The notes beneath the pieces were generated by a model. The model was not told the DNA's origin. It saw only the letters and a program-made list of their open reading frames with translations, and ran no database searches. From Dactylosporangium fulvum (GTDB lineage: Bacteria > Actinomycetota > Actinomycetes > Mycobacteriales > Micromonosporaceae), in contig NZ_CP073720.1 of NCBI RefSeq assembly GCF_025137375.1, positions 8,208,501 to 8,272,500 of the forward strand: DNA of 64,000 nt, in the 5' to 3' direction. A program made the translations under genes and the position numbers. This document shows positions 51,033 to 59,787 of this stretch, piece by piece. Positions within the stretch are counted from its first letter, which is position 1. Each line of letters begins with the position of its first letter.

Positions 51033-51096
51033 CTTCTCATGATCCCGAAGACTTGTGGCACCCATGGCAGCACAGAGTCTTCGGGATCATGAGAAG
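51033..51096. terminator. Second long palindrome sharing a core with 1421-1487
   Basis: A perfect 21-bp stem (51033-51053 with 51076-51096) with a partly paired loop. Its CATGATCCCGAAGACT core matches the palindrome near 1.4 kb. It lies downstream of the broken SDR and toward the stop of the converging response-regulator gene. Confidence 0.75.
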
Positions 51097-51260
51097 TCAC
51101 CGACAATCTGATCGACAATTGACGATGTAGTCCTGCATTGTGGAACGGGCTCGGCACTGCGCGCCGAGACACCAGGCCAGGTCACACCACACGAATCCGG
51201 CGCCCGGCGGACCCGCTCTTGGTACGTTGGCCGGTCGGCGGGACGGGCTCATACCCATAC

Positions 51261-51308
51261 CGAGCACCGGGCCGAGCACCGGGCCGGGCACCGGGCCGGG
51301 CACCGCAC
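51261..51308. repeat. 12-bp tandem repeat, 4 copies
   Basis: CGAGCACCGGGC repeated four times with minor changes, in the 240-bp gap between the palindrome and the response-regulator gene. The rest of this gap holds nothing I recognise. Confidence 0.8.
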
Positions 51309-51339
51309 CGAGCCGGGCCGCGCGCCGGGCAGGGTGGGC

Positions 51340-51948
51340 TCAGAGCCAGCCGTTCGACTGGGCCACGCCGACCGCCTCGATGCGGTTCCTCGTGCCGGTC
51401 TTGGTGATGGCGGCCGACAGGTAGTTGCGCACCGTGCTCTCCGAGAGGTGCAGCCGCGCGGCTATGTCGGCCACCGTCGAGCCGTCCGCCGCTTCGCGGA
51501 GGACGTCGCGCTCGCGGTCGGTCAGCGGGTCGGGGCCGGCCGCCAGTGCTGCGGCGGCCAGCGCCGGGTCGACCACACGCTCGCCGGACAGCACGCGGCG
51601 GATCGCCGCGGCCAGGGCCTCGACCGGGCCGTCCTTCACCAGGAACCCGCTCGCGCCCGCCTCCATCGCCCTGCGGAGGTAGCCGGGACGGCCGAACGTG
51701 GTCAGGATGAGCACCCGGCAGCCGGGCAGCTTGCGGCGCAGCTCGGCGGTCGCGGTGAGGCCGTCGCCGCCGGGCATCTCGATGTCGAGCAGCGCCACGT
51801 CGGGGCGGGCCTCGAGCGCCGCCGGGACGATCGCGTCGCCGGTGGCGACCTGCGCCACCACCTCGAGATCCGACTCCAGGCCCAGCAGCAGCGCCAGCGC
51901 GCCGCGCATCATGCCCTGGTCCTCGGCGAGGAGGATCCGGATCGTCAC
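51340..51948 (-). CDS. NarL/LuxR-family response regulator
   Basis: 202 residues from a GTG at 51948 that overlaps the kinase stop. Receiver with Asp55 and Lys105; C-terminal LuxR helix-turn-helix (PLTDRERDVLREAADG, IAARLHLSESTVRNYLSAAI). DesR-like partner of the kinase upstream; it probably controls the adjacent ABC exporter. Confidence 0.95.
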   Translation of the reverse strand: MTIRILLAEDQGMMRGALALLLGLESDLEVVAQVATGDAIVPAALEARPDVALLDIEMPGGDGLTATAELRRKLPGCRVLILTTFGRPGYLRRAMEAGASGFLVKDGPVEALAAAIRRVLSGERVVDPALAAAALAAGPDPLTDRERDVLREAADGSTVADIAARLHLSESTVRNYLSAAITKTGTRNRIEAVGVAQSNGWL

Positions 51949-53063
51949 AACGACCTGCCTACCGGCACCCGCGCCACGAGCGCAAATCCGCCGCCGTCGC
52001 GGGGGCCGGTCTCCAGCGATCCGCCCACCGACCGCAGCCGCTCGGTGAGCCCGCGCAGGCCGTTGCCCGGCGCGAACCCGGAGCCGGCGGCGAACCGGCC
52101 GTCGTCGCGGACGGCGAGGCTGGCGGCGCCGTCCACCATCGACAGGGAGATCTCGCAGCGCCGGGCGCCGCTGTGCCGGACCACGTTGGTCGTCGCCTCG
52201 CGGACCACCCAGGCGAGCAGCCGGTCGGCGTCGTCGGGCAGCGGGTCGGCGGTGCGCTGGACGTCGGCGGTGATGCCGGCGCTGGACAGGGTGCCCTTGG
52301 CCCGGGTCAGCTCGGCGGTCAGCCCGCTCCCCTCCCGGTATCCGGTCACGGCCTCCCGGATCTCGACGAGCGCGCGACGGCCCACCTCCTCGATGTCGGC
52401 CGCCTGGGCGGCGGCCGCCGCCGGGTCGCGCTCGGACAGGCGCCGCACCACCTCGGCCTTGACCACGATGACCGAGAGCGTGTGGCCGAGCAGGTCGTGC
52501 AGGTCGCGGGAGAACCGCAGCCGCTCCTCGGCGACGGCGGCGACGGCGAGCGCCTCGCGGGTCTCGCGCAGCTCCGCCACCAGCCGGCTCATCCGCCGTG
52601 CCGACGCGACGAGCAGCGAGGCGAGGACGGTGCCGACCATGGTGGTGACGACGACGATCCGCTCGACGTGATGGGCGGACCCGACGACAGCGGTGGCGGC
52701 GAGCGTGCCGGCGAGGATCGCGCCGGCGGCGACGGGCTTCGGCGTGCTCGCGTAGAGCGCCATGCCGCACGTGGACACGAACAGCAGCAGGATCAGCCAG
52801 CGCGGGCCGTAGGCGATCGCGAGGCCGAGCCCCAGCGCGGCCACGACGGCGAACGTGATGAGCCTGGCCCGGGAACTCAACTGGGGCAGGTCGAAGCCGC
52901 GCGCGGTGGCGTAGACGTAGACCAGCCAGAACAGGCCGAGCCCGAGGCCTGCGACCGGACCGGTGATCGTGGCCGCCGGGTCGAGGAGCGGAAACGTCCA
53001 GACGGCGGTCCAGACCGTCCCCGCGATCGAGGGGCGCCGCCAGGTGCTCGTCACGCCGTCCAC
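51945..53063 (-). CDS. DesK-type sensor histidine kinase
   Basis: 372 residues with about four to five N-terminal membrane helices, HisKA_3 with His189 in SRDLHDLLGHTL, and HATPase with REATTNVVRHS and a C-terminal GNGLRGLTERL. Such kinases sense membrane state or antimicrobial agents. Third gene of a minus-strand ATPase-permease-kinase-regulator operon, 4 bp overlap with its regulator. Confidence 0.94.
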   Translation of the reverse strand: MDGVTSTWRRPSIAGTVWTAVWTFPLLDPAATITGPVAGLGLGLFWLVYVYATARGFDLPQLSSRARLITFAVVAALGLGLAIAYGPRWLILLLFVSTCGMALYASTPKPVAAGAILAGTLAATAVVGSAHHVERIVVVTTMVGTVLASLLVASARRMSRLVAELRETREALAVAAVAEERLRFSRDLHDLLGHTLSVIVVKAEVVRRLSERDPAAAAAQAADIEEVGRRALVEIREAVTGYREGSGLTAELTRAKGTLSSAGITADVQRTADPLPDDADRLLAWVVREATTNVVRHSGARRCEISLSMVDGAASLAVRDDGRFAAGSGFAPGNGLRGLTERLRSVGGSLETGPRDGGGFALVARVPVGRSL

Positions 53064-53067
53064 CCTG

Positions 53068-53808
53068 TCACAGCGCCGCGACGCTGCGCCCGGACCGGCG
53101 GTATCCGGCGACCGCGAGGGCGCCGAACACGACCAGCCACACGGCGAGCGTCACCACGTCGGTGAGCGACGGAGCGGCGCCGAACGCCACCCGCCACGAC
53201 AGGTCCGCGTAGGCATACGTCGGCAGCCACTGCCCGACCGACGCGAGCCATCCCGGCAGCAGGTCGAGCGGGAGCCACAGGCCACCGGTGATGGAGAACC
53301 CGAGATACACCAGGAGACTCAGCGGTTGTACGGTCTGTGCCGTCGCCAGGTATCCGAGGCCGATGCCGAGCAGGGCGAAGGGCAGCGCACCCAGCCACAG
53401 CAGCGGCACGATCGTGAGCCACTGCCCGGTGCGCAACTGCACGCCGTTGATCACGACGGCGGCGGCGCACAGGGCGATGACCGGGAAGATGCCGGTGGCC
53501 AGCGCGGTGATGCCCTTGCCGAGCACCACCTTGACCGGCGACAGCGGGGTCAGCCGCAGCTGCCGCAGCCAGCCGATCGAGCGGTCGACGACGAGCCCCG
53601 ACGAGTAGTTGAGCAGGGCGCCGATCGCGCCGTAGCCCGCCATGGACACCATCGTGTAGGTCGCGGCGGCCGCCTTGTCCTGGCCGGTGATCGAGGTGAT
53701 GTTGGTGAAGATCAGGTAGCTCAGCAACGGCATCACGACGGAGTAGACGAGCATCCCCGGCGTCCGGGCGAGCCGGCGCAACTCGAGCCGGACATACGGC
53801 AGCATCAC
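53068..53808 (-). CDS. ABC-2 type transporter permease
   Basis: 246 residues with six membrane helices of the ABC-2 fold (VVMPLLSYLIFTNI, GYGAIGALLNYSSGL, LGFSITGGLWLPLDLLPGW). Pairs with the ATP-binding gene whose stop overlaps its start (ATGA), and sits next to a kinase/regulator pair, as in drug or antimicrobial export modules. Confidence 0.93.
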   Translation of the reverse strand: MMLPYVRLELRRLARTPGMLVYSVVMPLLSYLIFTNITSITGQDKAAAATYTMVSMAGYGAIGALLNYSSGLVVDRSIGWLRQLRLTPLSPVKVVLGKGITALATGIFPVIALCAAAVVINGVQLRTGQWLTIVPLLWLGALPFALLGIGLGYLATAQTVQPLSLLVYLGFSITGGLWLPLDLLPGWLASVGQWLPTYAYADLSWRVAFGAAPSLTDVVTLAVWLVVFGALAVAGYRRSGRSVAAL

Positions 53809-54677
53809 GCCTCCCGGTGCGTGAGCGCGAGAAAGGCCTCTTCCAGATCCGCGCCGGTGACCTCCACGTCGCGCAGCAGCCCGGCCTCGGCGAGGGCGAG
53901 CACGGTGGCGTCGGCGTCGGTGGTGGTGAGCACCGCCCGGCCGTGCCGCTCGGCGACGGCGACGACCCCGGGCAGTACCGAATAATCCTGCTCTTCGAGA
54001 CGGACGCTCACGGTCCGCACGTCGACCCGCCGTTTGACCTCGGCGGCGGTCCCGTCGGCGATGACCCGGCCGCGGTCGAGGACCACGATGCGGTCGGCGT
54101 TGTCGTCGGCCTCCTCCAGGTAGTGCGTGGAGAACAGCACGGTGCGGCCGTGCGACACGTAACCGCGCATCGCGGCCCAGAACGCCCGCCGCGCCGCGAC
54201 GTCGAGCGCCGCCGTCGGCTCGTCGAGCACCAGCAGGTCGGGCCGGCCGACGACGGCCATCGCGAAGCGGAGCCGCTGCGCCTGCCCGCCGGAGAGCTTC
54301 TCCACCGTCCGCCCGGCGAGCCCGGTCAGGTCGGCGAGGTCCAGCGCCTCGTCGACCGGCATCGGATGGGGATACACATCGTGGAGGAACCTCAGCAGGT
54401 CACCGATCGTGGACCTGGGCAGCAGCCCGCCGACCTGCGGCATGGCGCCGACCCGGCCGGCGGCGACCGCCCGCTGCGGCGCGTCGCCGAAGAGCCGGAC
54501 GCTGCCGGTGCGCGGCGGCAGGAGCCCGAGCAGCATGAGCAGCGTCGTCGACTTCCCGGCGCCGTTGGGCCCGAGGACTGCGACGACCTCACCGGCGGCG
54601 ACCCGCAACGTGACGTCCTCCACGGCCGTCACTGTGCCGTAGGCGTATGACAATTTCTCGAGCGCGACCGCGTCCAT
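53805..54677 (-). CDS. ABC transporter ATP-binding protein
   Basis: 290 residues from ATG 54677. Walker A GPNGAGKST (about 35-43), signature LSGGQAQRLRF, Walker B LLVLDEPTAALD and H-loop STHYLEEAD. A DrrA/NatA-type ATPase that powers the adjacent ABC-2 permease. Confidence 0.95.
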   Translation of the reverse strand: MDAVALEKLSYAYGTVTAVEDVTLRVAAGEVVAVLGPNGAGKSTTLLMLLGLLPPRTGSVRLFGDAPQRAVAAGRVGAMPQVGGLLPRSTIGDLLRFLHDVYPHPMPVDEALDLADLTGLAGRTVEKLSGGQAQRLRFAMAVVGRPDLLVLDEPTAALDVAARRAFWAAMRGYVSHGRTVLFSTHYLEEADDNADRIVVLDRGRVIADGTAAEVKRRVDVRTVSVRLEEQDYSVLPGVVAVAERHGRAVLTTTDADATVLALAEAGLLRDVEVTGADLEEAFLALTHREA

Positions 54678-54781
54678 GCCGGAAACCGTAGGTCCGGCGG
54701 AAGCGCCCGGGCAGAGTTGTCCGTCTCCGGCCGGCCGTGACAAATGTCCTGTGACGCCGGTCGACGTCGACGGATGCCGCG

Positions 54782-55408
54782 CTAGCCGCGTTCGGCGAGG
54801 GGCCGGCCGTCCCAGCGCCACGACGCGAGGGCCGGGTGCCCGGGCAGCTCGCCGCGGCCGGTGGCCCACAGCAGTGCCTCCCACGGGTCCGCGTGGTCGG
54901 GCACGTCGACGAACAGCCGGTCGAGCACCGCCCGGCAGAGATCCGCGGGCGGCTTCCAGGACCGGCCGACGGTGTCGGCCACGTCCCAGGCGTGGACCAG
55001 CACCTCGATGACCCCCATCGCGGCGAAGCCCGCGGGGTCGCTGATGCCGTAGGTGTGCCAGCCGCGCCGGGTCGGTGGTGCCGCGTCGACGACCCCGGCC
55101 AGCATGGCCCCGCACGCCTCGAGGGAGCGCAGCAGGCCGGGTGTGCCGGCGGAGCGCTCGACGAAGATCGTGCTCGACGGACCGCCGTCGCGCATCGACT
55201 GCCACACGAACGGCAGGTAGCCCTCCTGGGGCGGGTCACCGGGCGCGATCTGCCCGGCGTAGGCGAACAGGTCGTCGGCCATATGCTCGACCGTCTCCCA
55301 GCACGTCCACGACAGCGTGCCGGCCGGCCGGTCCCAGCCGTCGTCCGGCACGTCGCCGAACGCCTCCCGCACGAGCGCCACTGCTCGCAGCACGTCCGCA
55401 CCGTTCAT
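54782..55408 (-). CDS. Maleylpyruvate isomerase/DinB-like family protein (mycothiol-type)
   Basis: 208 residues from ATG 55408. The N-terminal four-helix DinB-like bundle shows a WDRPAGTLSWTCWETVEHM segment and later HAWDVADTVG, where the conserved His residues of the metal site (EHM ... HAWDVA) lie. Actinobacterial members of this family are mycothiol-dependent or metal-dependent thiol enzymes; the exact reaction is not known here. Confidence 0.78.
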   Translation of the reverse strand: MNGADVLRAVALVREAFGDVPDDGWDRPAGTLSWTCWETVEHMADDLFAYAGQIAPGDPPQEGYLPFVWQSMRDGGPSSTIFVERSAGTPGLLRSLEACGAMLAGVVDAAPPTRRGWHTYGISDPAGFAAMGVIEVLVHAWDVADTVGRSWKPPADLCRAVLDRLFVDVPDHADPWEALLWATGRGELPGHPALASWRWDGRPLAERG

Positions 55409-55523
55409 CGTCACGGCGCCGACCGTAGCAGCCCCCGGCCGACCACGTACGCGACCCGCAGGCATCGGATCGCGAGCGCCAAGCCGCGCGTGTCGAGCCC
55501 CTCCGCGCTGCGCTCCGGAGCGG

Positions 55524-56456
55524 TCACGATCGGGGCTCGCGGCTCAGGTACAGGCGGCGGACGACCGCCTCGATGTCCGGCTCCTCGATCGTCAGGTCGT
55601 GCACCTGGGCCCGGGCCGCCACGGCGGTGAGGATCGCCGCGACCGTGGTCTCGCCGGGCCTGAACGACAGTCGCTGCCGCAGCCCGCCGCCCTCGACCCC
55701 GGCCAGCCGCGCGCCGGGCACGCCGTCGAGCGGACCGGCGGGCTCGGTGAGGTCGAGCACCACGATCCGTTCGGCGCCGACCTGCTCGGTCAGGCCGGCG
55801 AGCGTGCCGTCGAAGGCGAGGCGGCCGTGGTCGACGACGAGGACGCGCTCGGTGAGCCGGTGCACGTCGTCCATGTCGTGGGTGGCGAGGAACAGGCTGG
55901 TGCCGTGCAGGGCGCGCTGTTCGATGAGGAAGACGCGCAGCCGCTCCTTGCTCAGCACGTCGAGCCCGATGGTCGGCTCGTCGAGGATCAGCAGCTCCGG
56001 TGAGTGCAGCAGCGCGGCGGCGACCTCGCCGCGGATGCGCTGCCCCAGCGAGAGTTGCCGGACCGGGGTGTCGAGGAACTCGCCGAGATCGAGTCGCTCG
56101 GCCAGCTCGGCCAGCCGGCTCGCGGCGGCCGGCCGGGCCAGCCGGTGGATCGCCGCGAGGGCGCGGAACGAGTCGCGCAGCGGCAGGTCCCACCACAGCT
56201 GGCTGCGCTGCCCGAAGACCACGCCGATCCGCCGGGCCAGCTGCCGGCGGTGCCGCAGCGGCTCGAGCCCGCAGGTCCGCGCGACGCCCTCGGTGGGCTT
56301 GAGGATGCCGGTCAGCATCTTGATCGTCGTGGATTTTCCGGCGCCGTTCGCGCCGATGTAGCCGACCGCGGCCCCGGCCGGGATCGTGAACGTGAGCCCG
56401 TCGACGGCCGTGACCGCCTTGAACCGGCGGCGCAGCCCTTCCACCTCGATGATCAT
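55524..56456 (-). CDS. ABC transporter ATP-binding protein (viologen-exporter-like)
   Basis: 310 residues from ATG 56456. Walker A GANGAGKST, signature LSLGQRIRGE, Walker B LLILDEPTIGLD, H-loop ATHDMDDV, plus a ~70-residue C-terminal regulatory part. The gene follows two ABC-2 permease genes with 4-bp overlap; this three-gene set matches exporters with two different DUF990-type permeases. Confidence 0.94.
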   Translation of the reverse strand: MIIEVEGLRRRFKAVTAVDGLTFTIPAGAAVGYIGANGAGKSTTIKMLTGILKPTEGVARTCGLEPLRHRRQLARRIGVVFGQRSQLWWDLPLRDSFRALAAIHRLARPAAASRLAELAERLDLGEFLDTPVRQLSLGQRIRGEVAAALLHSPELLILDEPTIGLDVLSKERLRVFLIEQRALHGTSLFLATHDMDDVHRLTERVLVVDHGRLAFDGTLAGLTEQVGAERIVVLDLTEPAGPLDGVPGARLAGVEGGGLRQRLSFRPGETTVAAILTAVAARAQVHDLTIEEPDIEAVVRRLYLSREPRS

Positions 56457-57247
56457 GACCCCGTCCCCGTGTAATGCCGCAGCCCCGCCCGCCAGCCCAG
56501 CAGCGCGACCACCCAGACCGCCGCGGCGGCCACCGGCGTGCACCAGCCGATCCACGGCGGCAGCCCACCCGGCGCCGGCAGGCCGAGCAGTGTGAGCACC
56601 GGCAGGTAGGCGGCGAACGCCGCTGGCACCACAAACGTGAACAGCGTCCGCAACGGCACACCGTAGACGCTCGCCGGGAACTGTGCCGCATAGTTCCCGC
56701 CGTAGGTGAACGACGACGTGAACTCGGTGCCGTCGACGAGCCAGAACTGGACCGCGGCGGCGCACACGAACAGCGCCGCGAAGATGGCGGTGCCGGAGCA
56801 CACCGTCAGCGCGACGAGGGCCACGTCCGCCGCGTCCCACCGGATGTCGGACCGGGCCAGCGCCACCGCCGCGAGGACGGACCCGGCGGCGGTACGGCCG
56901 AGCCGGCGCAGCGACAGGTCCGCGGTGACGAGCTGGACGAGCACCGGCAGCGGCCGCAGCAGGAACGCGTCGAGCGTCCCGGTCCGCAGGTACGACGGCA
57001 GCGTGTCGAGGTGCCCCACGACGAGGTCGGCGAGGCTGAACGCGATGTGCCCCAGCGCGAACACGAGCAGCGCCGCCTCGAACGTGAGGCCGCCGAGCAC
57101 CGGCACGTTGGCGAAGATGACGTAGATCTCCAGCAGGCCGCTCACCGTGGCGCCGACGCTCGCCACCACCTCGATGGCGAACGATCCGCGATACGTGGTC
57201 TGCGCCCGCATCCGCAGGGCGACGAGCGTCAGGTACGGGTCAGCCAC
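56453..57247 (-). CDS. ABC-2 family permease, subunit 2
   Basis: 264 residues with six helices, carrying the family segments FALGHIAFSLADLVVGHLDT, LRTGTLDAFLLRPLP and QFWLVDGTEFTSSFTYGGNY of DUF990-type permeases. Overlaps its neighbours on both sides, so the three genes are tightly coupled. Forms a heteromeric channel with subunit 1. Confidence 0.9.
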   Translation of the reverse strand: MADPYLTLVALRMRAQTTYRGSFAIEVVASVGATVSGLLEIYVIFANVPVLGGLTFEAALLVFALGHIAFSLADLVVGHLDTLPSYLRTGTLDAFLLRPLPVLVQLVTADLSLRRLGRTAAGSVLAAVALARSDIRWDAADVALVALTVCSGTAIFAALFVCAAAVQFWLVDGTEFTSSFTYGGNYAAQFPASVYGVPLRTLFTFVVPAAFAAYLPVLTLLGLPAPGGLPPWIGWCTPVAAAAVWVVALLGWRAGLRHYTGTGS

Positions 57248-58034
57248 CCTGCACCACCAGCTTACGGGTGCCGATGCCGAAGACGAGCCGGCCCGCGCCG
57301 AGCAGCCCGCCGACCCACGCCGCCTGGACCGCGACGGCGAGCAGCGCGGCGGTGCCGGTGAGCCGGCCGGTGAGCACGTCGACGGGGACCTGCAGCATCG
57401 ACGGGAACGGCGTGACCTCGGCGATCGCGGCGAGCCACGGCGGGAACCAGTGCACCGGCACGGCGAGCCCGGACATGACGCCGGTCAGCAGCAGGTACAG
57501 CGTCATCGGGCCGCGCAGGTCCAGCAGCCAGAACGCGGTGAGGTTGACCAGCCACCGGCAGGCGAACGACACCCCGATGGCGAGCACGACGCTGAGCAGC
57601 CCGAGGACGTACGGCAGCGGCGTGCCCGGCAGCGCCAGGCCGGTCACGACGGCACCGACCAGCAGCGGCGGCAGCCCGCGCGGCAGGAGCACGAAGGCCG
57701 CCCGGCCGAGGTCGGCGGCGAGATACGCGAGCATCGGGTCGACCGGGCGCGCCAGGTCGACGGCGACGTCCCCGGTGCGGATCCGCTCGGCGAGCTCCGT
57801 CCAGGCGAAGAAGTAGATCGGGCCGATGAGCGCCTGGCCGAGCCACACGTAGGTGGCGCCGGTCATCGCGTCGTAGCCGCCGAGCGTGCCGCCCGCCACG
57901 CCGACGGCGGCCCCGATCACCGCGGCGCGGATGAGCCCGAAGACGGTGTTGGTGAACGCCCCGGCGAACGCCGCCAGCCGGTAGGTCGACCACCGCCGGA
58001 ACCCGAGCCCGACGAGCGTCACCCATGCCGACAC
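57240..58034 (-). CDS. ABC-2 family permease, subunit 1
   Basis: 264 residues with six helices and the DUF990-type segments AERIRTGDVAVDLARPVDPM and FWLLDLRGPMTLYLLLTGVM. First gene of the exporter set. Export substrate unknown. Confidence 0.9.
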   Translation of the reverse strand: MSAWVTLVGLGFRRWSTYRLAAFAGAFTNTVFGLIRAAVIGAAVGVAGGTLGGYDAMTGATYVWLGQALIGPIYFFAWTELAERIRTGDVAVDLARPVDPMLAYLAADLGRAAFVLLPRGLPPLLVGAVVTGLALPGTPLPYVLGLLSVVLAIGVSFACRWLVNLTAFWLLDLRGPMTLYLLLTGVMSGLAVPVHWFPPWLAAIAEVTPFPSMLQVPVDVLTGRLTGTAALLAVAVQAAWVGGLLGAGRLVFGIGTRKLVVQGG

Positions 58035-58045
58035 GACGAGCGACG

Positions 58046-58184
58046 CTACCCGATGCCGGTCCGGAACGCCTGCCGATATGCGGACGGGGAGGTACGCATG
58101 GTGTTCGCGAAATGGTGGCGGAACGTCACCGGCGTCTCGAAGCCCACCGTGGCGGCGATCCGCTCGATCGGGGCGTCGGTCGTC
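58046..58184 (-). pseudogene. AraC/GATA-type regulator C-terminal remnant
   Basis: About 45 codons reading TDAPIERIAATVGFETPVTF, HHFANTMRTSPSAYRQAFR and then a stop at 58046. This is the second helix-turn-helix of AraC-family regulators. Upstream it stops exactly where the quinone-oxidoreductase gene ends, so the rest was deleted. Confidence 0.8.
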
Positions 58185-59156
58185 TCATGCGACTGTCAGG
58201 AGCGTCTTGCCGACGGCGGTGCGGTCCTCGATCGCGCGGTGCGCGTCGGCGGCCCGCTCCAGCGGGAACTCCTGCCCGACCACGGGCCTGATCCGGCCGG
58301 CCGCCACCTCGGCGAGTGCCCGGCCGAGGTAGGCGCGGAACCGCTCGGGACGCAGCTGCACCGCCTCGATGCCGGTGGCGGTGATCCCGCGCGCCCGCGC
58401 CACCTCGGCGTCGGCCACCGCGAACCCGCCCGCGGGCGTGCCGTGTGCCGAGAACCGGCCGCCCTCGACGACCAGGTCGAACGCGGCCCGGCCGTAGTCG
58501 CCGCCGGCCCCGTCGAGCACCACGTCGAGGCCGCCGGTGGCCTCCCACACCTTGTCGACCCAGTCCGGCTCCGAGTAGTCGACGACGACGTCGGCGCCGA
58601 GTGCCCGGACACGGTCGAGTTTGGCGGTACCGCGGGCAGCCCCGACCACCGTCGCGCCGCTCGCGCGCGCCAGCTGCACCAGCAGCGTTCCCATGCCGCC
58701 ACCGGCGGCGGTCACCAGCACCCGGTCCCCCGCCACGATCTTCACCACGTCGACGAGCGCCAGGGCGGTCGCGCCGTCGTGGATCACCGCCGCCGCGTCG
58801 TACAGGTCGACGGCGTCGGGCACCGGGACCAGGTCGGCGGCGGGCACCGCGGCCTTCGCGGCGTAGCCGCCCGTGTGGCCGGTCCGCACGATCACCCGCC
58901 GCCCGATCCACTGCGGATCGACCCCGCCGCCGCCCACCGTCGACACCGTCCCCGCGACGCCGACACCCGGCACGTACGGCAACTCGACCGGGAACACGGC
59001 GCCGCCGCCCCCGGCGCGGACCATCGTCTCCAGCCACAGGGTGTCGGCGACCGCGACGTCGACGATCGCCTCGCCCAGCCCCGGGAAGGGGTCGGGAACC
59101 TCCTTCGGGACGAGCACCTCCGGCCCGCCGAACCGGGCCACCTCGATCACACGCAT
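58185..59156 (-). CDS. Quinone oxidoreductase-like MDR protein (zinc-independent)
   Basis: 323 residues from ATG 59156. N-terminal GroES-like fold without the cysteine-rich zinc lobe, then a Rossmann domain with VLVTAAGGGMGTLLVQLARA (AAxGGVG-type motif) and GAARGTAKLDRVRALGA. NADPH-dependent reductase of quinones or enals. Its 3' end abuts the AraC remnant. Confidence 0.92.
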   Translation of the reverse strand: MRVIEVARFGGPEVLVPKEVPDPFPGLGEAIVDVAVADTLWLETMVRAGGGGAVFPVELPYVPGVGVAGTVSTVGGGGVDPQWIGRRVIVRTGHTGGYAAKAAVPAADLVPVPDAVDLYDAAAVIHDGATALALVDVVKIVAGDRVLVTAAGGGMGTLLVQLARASGATVVGAARGTAKLDRVRALGADVVVDYSEPDWVDKVWEATGGLDVVLDGAGGDYGRAAFDLVVEGGRFSAHGTPAGGFAVADAEVARARGITATGIEAVQLRPERFRAYLGRALAEVAAGRIRPVVGQEFPLERAADAHRAIEDRTAVGKTLLTVA

Positions 59157-59229
59157 GCGCCCAGCGTCCGACCTGAAGCGCACTTGAGGTCAACAGGACG
59201 GCCGGGGTGATCTCGCGGGTGACACCGGC

Positions 59230-59787
59230 ATGGTCGCGGTCGCGCCGGGCAGCACCCCCGTCGTGGGTGACACACGACTGACGAGCGACCTGATCCTCCA
59301 CGTCAACGGCCACGAGCACGAGCTGTCCGTGGACAACCGGGCCACCCTGCTCGACGTGCTGCGCGAGGATCTCGGTCTGCCGGGCACGAAGAAGGGCTGC
59401 GACCACGGGCAGTGCGGGGCCTGCACGGTGCTGCTGAACGGCCGGCGGGTCAACAGCTGCCTCATCCTCGCGGCCGGCGTCCGCGACGCCGAGGTGACCA
59501 CCGTCGAAGGGCTCAGCGTCGGCGACGGCTTCCACCCGGTGCAGGAGGCGTTCGTGGCGCACGACGCGCTGCAGTGCGGCTATTGCACACCCGGGCAGGT
59601 GTGCTCGGTGGTCGGGATGCTCGACGAGGTCGAGCGCGGCTGGCCCAGCATCCTCACCGCCGACGTGACCGAGGAGTCCGTGAAGCTCGACGAGGCGGAG
59701 ATCCGGGAACGGATGAGCGGCAACCTGTGCCGCTGCGGTGCCTACGTGAACATCGTCGCGGCCGTCGAGGAGGTGGCGGGCCGGTGA
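59230..59787 (+). CDS. paoA: Aldehyde oxidoreductase, [2Fe-2S] subunit (PaoA/YagT-like)
   Basis: 185 residues. N-terminal ferredoxin-like domain with CDHGQCGACTVLLNG ... NSCL for the first cluster; C-terminal four-helix domain with LQCGYCTPGQ ... NLCRCGAY for the second. Takes electrons from the molybdenum subunit. First gene of a three-gene operon; its stop overlaps the next GTG. Confidence 0.95.
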   Translation: MVAVAPGSTPVVGDTRLTSDLILHVNGHEHELSVDNRATLLDVLREDLGLPGTKKGCDHGQCGACTVLLNGRRVNSCLILAAGVRDAEVTTVEGLSVGDGFHPVQEAFVAHDALQCGYCTPGQVCSVVGMLDEVERGWPSILTADVTEESVKLDEAEIRERMSGNLCRCGAYVNIVAAVEEVAGR

